A stretch of 8,028 nucleotides of DNA from Actinomycetes bacterium (lineage in GTDB: Bacteria; Actinomycetota; Actinomycetes; Actinomycetales; Dermatophilaceae), in contig JAEXXY010000297.1 of the NCBI GenBank assembly GCA_023451855.1, forward strand, positions 1 to 8,028, in the 5' to 3' direction. Under the pieces are notes generated by a model. The model was not told the DNA's origin and searched no databases. It was given only the letters and a program-made list of their open reading frames with translations. The translations under genes and the position numbers were made by a program. This document shows, in pieces, positions 5,204-8,028 of this stretch. Every line of letters begins with the position of its first letter. Position 1 is the stretch's first letter.

Positions 5204-6802
5204 ATGAGCAGACGCAAGCGCAAGCGCGCCGCCGCACGCTCGACCCAGCCGTCAGCACCAACCCCGCAGAGGCCGACGCCGACGACACCGCCGCCGCAGA
5301 CGCCGACGGGCGCGGCGCCGCAGACCCCGACGGACGCGGCGCCGCAGACGCCGACGGCCGCAGCGCGGCCGGGCGCCGGTCCCTCACCGACCACGCCACC
5401 GACCGCTGACGCGACGTCACCGGAGGAGGCCCCGGCCGAGGTCGACTACGACGACCACGACCTGCTCGGCCAGGCCGATTGGGTCATCGGCGGCGAGGCC
5501 GCCCGCAAGGCGCGCCAGCAGGGCCTGTACGCCGGCTACGTCCTCTTCCTCGGCGCGCTCGTCTACGGTCTGCCGATCATCCAGACGGTCTTCCGCACCT
5601 CCGACGCGAGCTCGCTGGGACAGCAGCTGCAGTCGCCGGAGGCCATCGCCCTCCTCGTGGCGTCGGTGGCCGCCCTGCTCGGCGCCGTCGTCTTCGCCGG
5701 CCGGTTCCGCGGGCCGGTCGTGCCGCCGATGCCGTGGATCGACCTCGTGCTCCAGGCTCCGCTCGACCGGGCCCTGGCCCTGCGCCGCTGGTGGCGCTAT
5801 GCCGCGATCGGCGGCCTGTTCGTCGGGGCCCTGAGCGGCCTCACCGTCGGTGCGGGGCTGGCCTTCGCCCACCTCGCCGGGCCCCTGACGATCCTCGTCA
5901 CCACCCTCGCGGGGACGGCGCTCGGCATCCTCGCCTCACGGCTGTGGCTGTGGTCGCAGGTCTCGTCGTGGCCGGGGCCCGACCGCGGCCTCAGCCTGCT
6001 GTGGCGGGTGCCCGACGCCCTGCGCGAGCTGCACGCGGAGTCGCTCCGCACCCACTCGGCCAACACCTCGACGATGGCCGGCTCGGCCCTCACCGGCAAC
6101 CTGCGCACCGCGCGCCTGGCCCTGACGCGCCCGGTGCGGCACGGCCGCACGGCGCGGCTGCGCGCCGGCCGCCCTTTCGGGGTGCTCGTGCGCCGCGACC
6201 TGCTCGGGCTCCGCCGCACGCCGGGAGCGTTCCTGTCGGGACTCGGCCTGACGCTCCTCGGCGGCGCGATCGTCACCTGGGCCTTCACGCAGCCGGCGGC
6301 CCCGAGCATCGCGGCCACGATCGGCCTGCTCCCGCTCTACCTCGGGTTCGGCGCCTGGGCCGAGGGCCTGCGCCTGCAGGCCGACAACGTCGGCACGCCC
6401 TCGCTGCTCGGCACCGGCGAGGTCACCGAGGCCGCCGCACACGTGACCGTCCCGACGGTGTTGACGGCCCTCGTCCTCGGGGCCTGGGCGGCCGTGGCGG
6501 CCGGGGTCGGCTCGCTGCCGGCCAGCGCAGTGCTGTCGCTGTGGCTGGTGCTCGTGCTCGTCCTCGCCGGCAACGTGCTGGCGGCCTTCCGCGGGTCACC
6601 GACCTTCGTGCTGCGCCCGCAGATGGTGTTCGCCTGGTACGCCGTGCCCGCGCTCACGGTCGTCGTCCTCGGCTCGCTCATCGCCGTGCTGACCAAGGCC
6701 GGCCGGTACACGTGGCTCTCGCTGGTCAGCTGGCTCGTGTACGCCGTGCTCTTCTGGGCGGTCTCGAAGGTGCGGCGCCTCACCTACCTCCACCGCGCCT
6801 GA
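5204..6802 (+). CDS. ABC transporter-associated membrane protein, probably DUF6297-like
   Basis: This 532-residue protein is probably the membrane partner of the preceding ATPase; its ATG follows GGAGGG (5194-5199) in the 11-bp gap. The N-terminus is basic (RRKRKR at 3-8), then Pro/Thr/Ala-rich (to about 75) with three octapeptide repeats, and an acidic patch around 74-87. About ten membrane helices follow, roughly at 109-129, 147-166, 199-221, 226-248, 341-361, 368-387, 415-435, 440-462, 475-496 and 502-519. A polar, arginine-rich loop (about 249-340) separates helices 4 and 5. The layout agrees with my recollection of the actinobacterial DUF6297 family, often found beside an ABC ATPase; this name is moderately certain. 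There is no signal peptide, so the repeat tail is probably cytoplasmic. It could alternatively be called an ABC-2-like permease of unknown substrate. Confidence 0.85.
   Translation: MSRRKRKRAAARSTQPSAPTPQRPTPTTPPPQTPTGAAPQTPTDAAPQTPTAAARPGAGPSPTTPPTADATSPEEAPAEVDYDDHDLLGQADWVIGGEAARKARQQGLYAGYVLFLGALVYGLPIIQTVFRTSDASSLGQQLQSPEAIALLVASVAALLGAVVFAGRFRGPVVPPMPWIDLVLQAPLDRALALRRWWRYAAIGGLFVGALSGLTVGAGLAFAHLAGPLTILVTTLAGTALGILASRLWLWSQVSSWPGPDRGLSLLWRVPDALRELHAESLRTHSANTSTMAGSALTGNLRTARLALTRPVRHGRTARLRAGRPFGVLVRRDLLGLRRTPGAFLSGLGLTLLGGAIVTWAFTQPAAPSIAATIGLLPLYLGFGAWAEGLRLQADNVGTPSLLGTGEVTEAAAHVTVPTVLTALVLGAWAAVAAGVGSLPASAVLSLWLVLVLVLAGNVLAAFRGSPTFVLRPQMVFAWYAVPALTVVVLGSLIAVLTKAGRYTWLSLVSWLVYAVLFWAVSKVRRLTYLHRA
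5294..5365 (+). repeat. Three 24-bp tandem repeats encoding PQTPTxAA
   Basis: Units at 5294-5317, 5318-5341 and 5342-5365 encode PQTPTGAA, PQTPTDAA and PQTPTAAA (residues 31-54). The nucleotide units share CCGCAGACSCCGACGG and differ at a few bases. The period of eight codons preserves the frame. Together with PQRPTPTTPP just upstream it forms a flexible Pro/Thr linker. Confidence 0.9.
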
Positions 6803-6831
6803 CGCTTCTCGGTCGCCCTCGTCGGCCTCGC

Positions 6832-6855
6832 CGTCCAGCCCGGTCGTCCAGCCCG
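6832..6855. repeat. 11-bp direct repeat, 13-bp period
   Basis: CGTCCAGCCCG occurs at 6832-6842 and 6845-6855, separated by two bases, just after the end of the membrane-protein gene. Nothing else in the flanking 30 bp is recognisable. It abuts the inverted repeat at 6854-6911. Confidence 0.6.
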
Positions 6856-6911
6856 ACCCCGCGGACCCACCCGCGTGGATTAACCCGTGGACGCGCGTCG
6901 GCGCGGGGTCG
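6854..6911. repeat. Nested inverted repeat upstream of the acetyltransferase gene
   Basis: CGACCCCGCG (6854-6863) is the exact reverse complement of CGCGGGGTCG (6902-6911). Inside it CGCGT (6872-6876) pairs with ACGCG (6891-6895), around a TTAA-centred imperfect palindrome GGATTAACCC (6877-6886). The nested dyads have centres within about 2 bp. No U-tract follows, so it is not a classic intrinsic terminator. It could be a U-less terminator for the transporter operon or an operator for the next gene. Confidence 0.55.
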
Positions 6912-6943
6912 ACAACCCGGTCGCCCGCGTCGGGACCAGTCGT

Positions 6944-6949
6944 TAGGTT
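6944..6949 (+). promoter_or_regulatory. -10 element for the acetyltransferase gene, leaderless arrangement
   Basis: TAGGTT fits TAnnnT and ends 7 nt before the ATG at 6957, so transcription would begin at or beside the start codon. No Shine-Dalgarno is present in the 7 nt between. No clear -35 is visible. Confidence 0.45.
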
Positions 6950-6956
6950 CGGGCGC

Positions 6957-8028
6957 ATGACCGACCTGCGCACCCGCGACGCCACGCACGACGACCTGCC
7001 GGCCGTCCTCCGCATCCGCAGCCGCTCCTTCGGGCCGCTCGGCAGCGGCGGCACCGACTGGTGGGACCGCGTCGCCGCCGAGACGCTCGGCGGCCGGATG
7101 ATCGTCGTCACCGACGGTAGAGGCGCGATCGTCGGCGCCGGGCGCATCCGGCCGTTCGAGCAGGCCTGGGGCGGCCGGCACCTGCAGATGGGCGGCGTCG
7201 CCGGCGTCTACGTCGAACCGAGCGCACGCGGCCGCGGCGTCGCCACCACCCTGACCCGCGCCCTCGTCACCCGGATGGGCGAGCTCGGCGACGTCGTGTC
7301 CTGCCTCTTCCCCACCGCGCCGAGCCTCTACCGGCGCTCCGGCTACGAGACCGGCGGGGTCCAGTCGCGCACGACCTTCCCGTCGCACCTCGTTCGCACG
7401 CTCGGTGCCGCAGCCGACGGGCGACGCGTCCGTCCCGCGACACCCGAGGACGCCGATGCGCTCACCACGCTGACCCGCGCGGCTCAGGCACGCCACGCGC
7501 AGAGCGGGCCGATGGTGCCGCGCGCCGAGGTGTTCCTCCGGATGCTCGAGCAGGGCGAGCTCATCGCCTACGTCGCCGGGCACGACGCCGGCTCCGGCGA
7601 GCCGACAGGCTTCGTCGTCTACGACCTGTCCGGCGAGGCCGCGACCGTCGAGCACCTCGTGGCCACAGACCCGGCCACGGCTGCCGCGCTGTGGGGCGTC
7701 GTCGGCTCCGGCTCCTCGGCCGTCCCGACCGTGCACACCTACCTCGACCCGCGCGACCCGGTGCTGCTCACGCTCGCCGGCCTGCCCGAGGCCCAGGTCG
7801 CCCAGGTGCCGTGGATGGCCCGGGTCATCGACCTCGCCGCCGCGTTCGCGGGCCGCGGCTTCGCTCCGCACACCTCGGCGTCCGTCGAGCTCGATGTGAC
7901 CGATACCGACGCGCCGGCCAACACCGGCCGGTGGCGGCTCGCGGTCGACGGCGGCTCCGGCACCGCCACGCGCGTCGGGGGCGCATCCGACGCGACGGGC
8001 GGAGGTGACGCGTCGAGCAGGGCAGACG
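6957..8028 (+). CDS. Eis-family GNAT N-acetyltransferase, partial, C-terminus beyond right edge
   Basis: The 357 visible codons look like an Eis-type protein: two tandem GNAT folds followed by an SCP2-like C-terminal domain. The N-terminal GNAT carries the acetyl-CoA motif VYVEPSARGRGVATTL (84-99) with the R/G-x-x-G/A-like loop RGRGVA, and PSLYRRSGYE (122-131), where Y125 corresponds to the catalytic Tyr126 of mycobacterial Eis as I recall it. A second, degenerate GNAT spans about 157-275 (RRVRPATPEDADALTTLTRA onward). The third domain begins near PWMARVIDLAAAFAGRGF (about 284-301). Eis proteins usually have about 400-420 residues, so roughly 50 are missing. Mycobacterial Eis acetylates aminoglycosides and other amines; the substrate here cannot be read from the sequence. 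The start fits the adjacent -10 and the usual N-terminal position of the first GNAT strand. It lies 154 bp after the transporter gene and is probably transcribed separately. Confidence 0.88.
   Translation, partial: MTDLRTRDATHDDLPAVLRIRSRSFGPLGSGGTDWWDRVAAETLGGRMIVVTDGRGAIVGAGRIRPFEQAWGGRHLQMGGVAGVYVEPSARGRGVATTLTRALVTRMGELGDVVSCLFPTAPSLYRRSGYETGGVQSRTTFPSHLVRTLGAAADGRRVRPATPEDADALTTLTRAAQARHAQSGPMVPRAEVFLRMLEQGELIAYVAGHDAGSGEPTGFVVYDLSGEAATVEHLVATDPATAAALWGVVGSGSSAVPTVHTYLDPRDPVLLTLAGLPEAQVAQVPWMARVIDLAAAFAGRGFAPHTSASVELDVTDTDAPANTGRWRLAVDGGSGTATRVGGASDATGGGDASSRAD

Noticed and set aside
3618..5420. 600-codon open frame on the minus strand across egtD, the DUF3817 gene and the ABC ATPase gene
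   Set aside because: Its product is arginine/alanine/proline-rich low-complexity sequence with no family motifs, and it runs opposite three well-supported genes. Long antisense frames are expected from GC-rich third positions.

Overview
The window is about 73% G+C by eye, with strongly GC-biased third codon positions and TAnnnT-type -10 elements. It looks like a chromosomal segment from a high-GC actinobacterium. Protein families and gene order suggest something near the Micrococcales, but the genus cannot be fixed from this sequence. No plasmid, phage, IS, CRISPR, tRNA or rRNA signature is visible.

Layout. (1) 1-1334, minus strand: the N-terminal 444 codons of dnaX (DNA polymerase III gamma/tau), running off the left edge, with a -10 element that suggests a leaderless mRNA. 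(2) 1335-1516: a 182-bp divergent promoter region. (3) 1517-3876, plus strand: a two-gene ergothioneine operon, egtB then egtD, overlapping by 4 bp (GTGA). EgtB has the sequence signatures of the cysteine-using 'type II' sulfoxide synthases rather than the mycobacterial gamma-glutamylcysteine type, and egtA, egtC and egtE are absent from the window. (4) 3960-4421: a small four-helix membrane protein of the DUF3817 type. (5) 4536-6802: a two-gene ABC transporter unit, an ATPase followed 11 bp later by a membrane protein with about ten TM helices and a proline/threonine-rich repeat tail; no substrate-binding protein is present. (6) 6803-6956: an intergenic region with a 13-bp-period direct repeat, a nested inverted repeat and a -10 element placed for leaderless transcription. 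(7) 6957-8028: an Eis-family GNAT acetyltransferase, running off the right edge.

How the genes work together. EgtD trimethylates histidine to hercynine and EgtB attaches sulfur, giving hercynylcysteine sulfoxide. The final C-S lyase must lie elsewhere. The ABC pair probably forms one exporter-like complex of unknown substrate. dnaX, the DUF3817 gene and the acetyltransferase have no evident link to these pathways. No wholly new system is obvious. The most interesting points are the type II-like EgtB in an actinobacterium, codon-phased tandem repeats in two genes, an ABC ATPase without the Q-loop glutamine, and the nested dyad upstream of the acetyltransferase.
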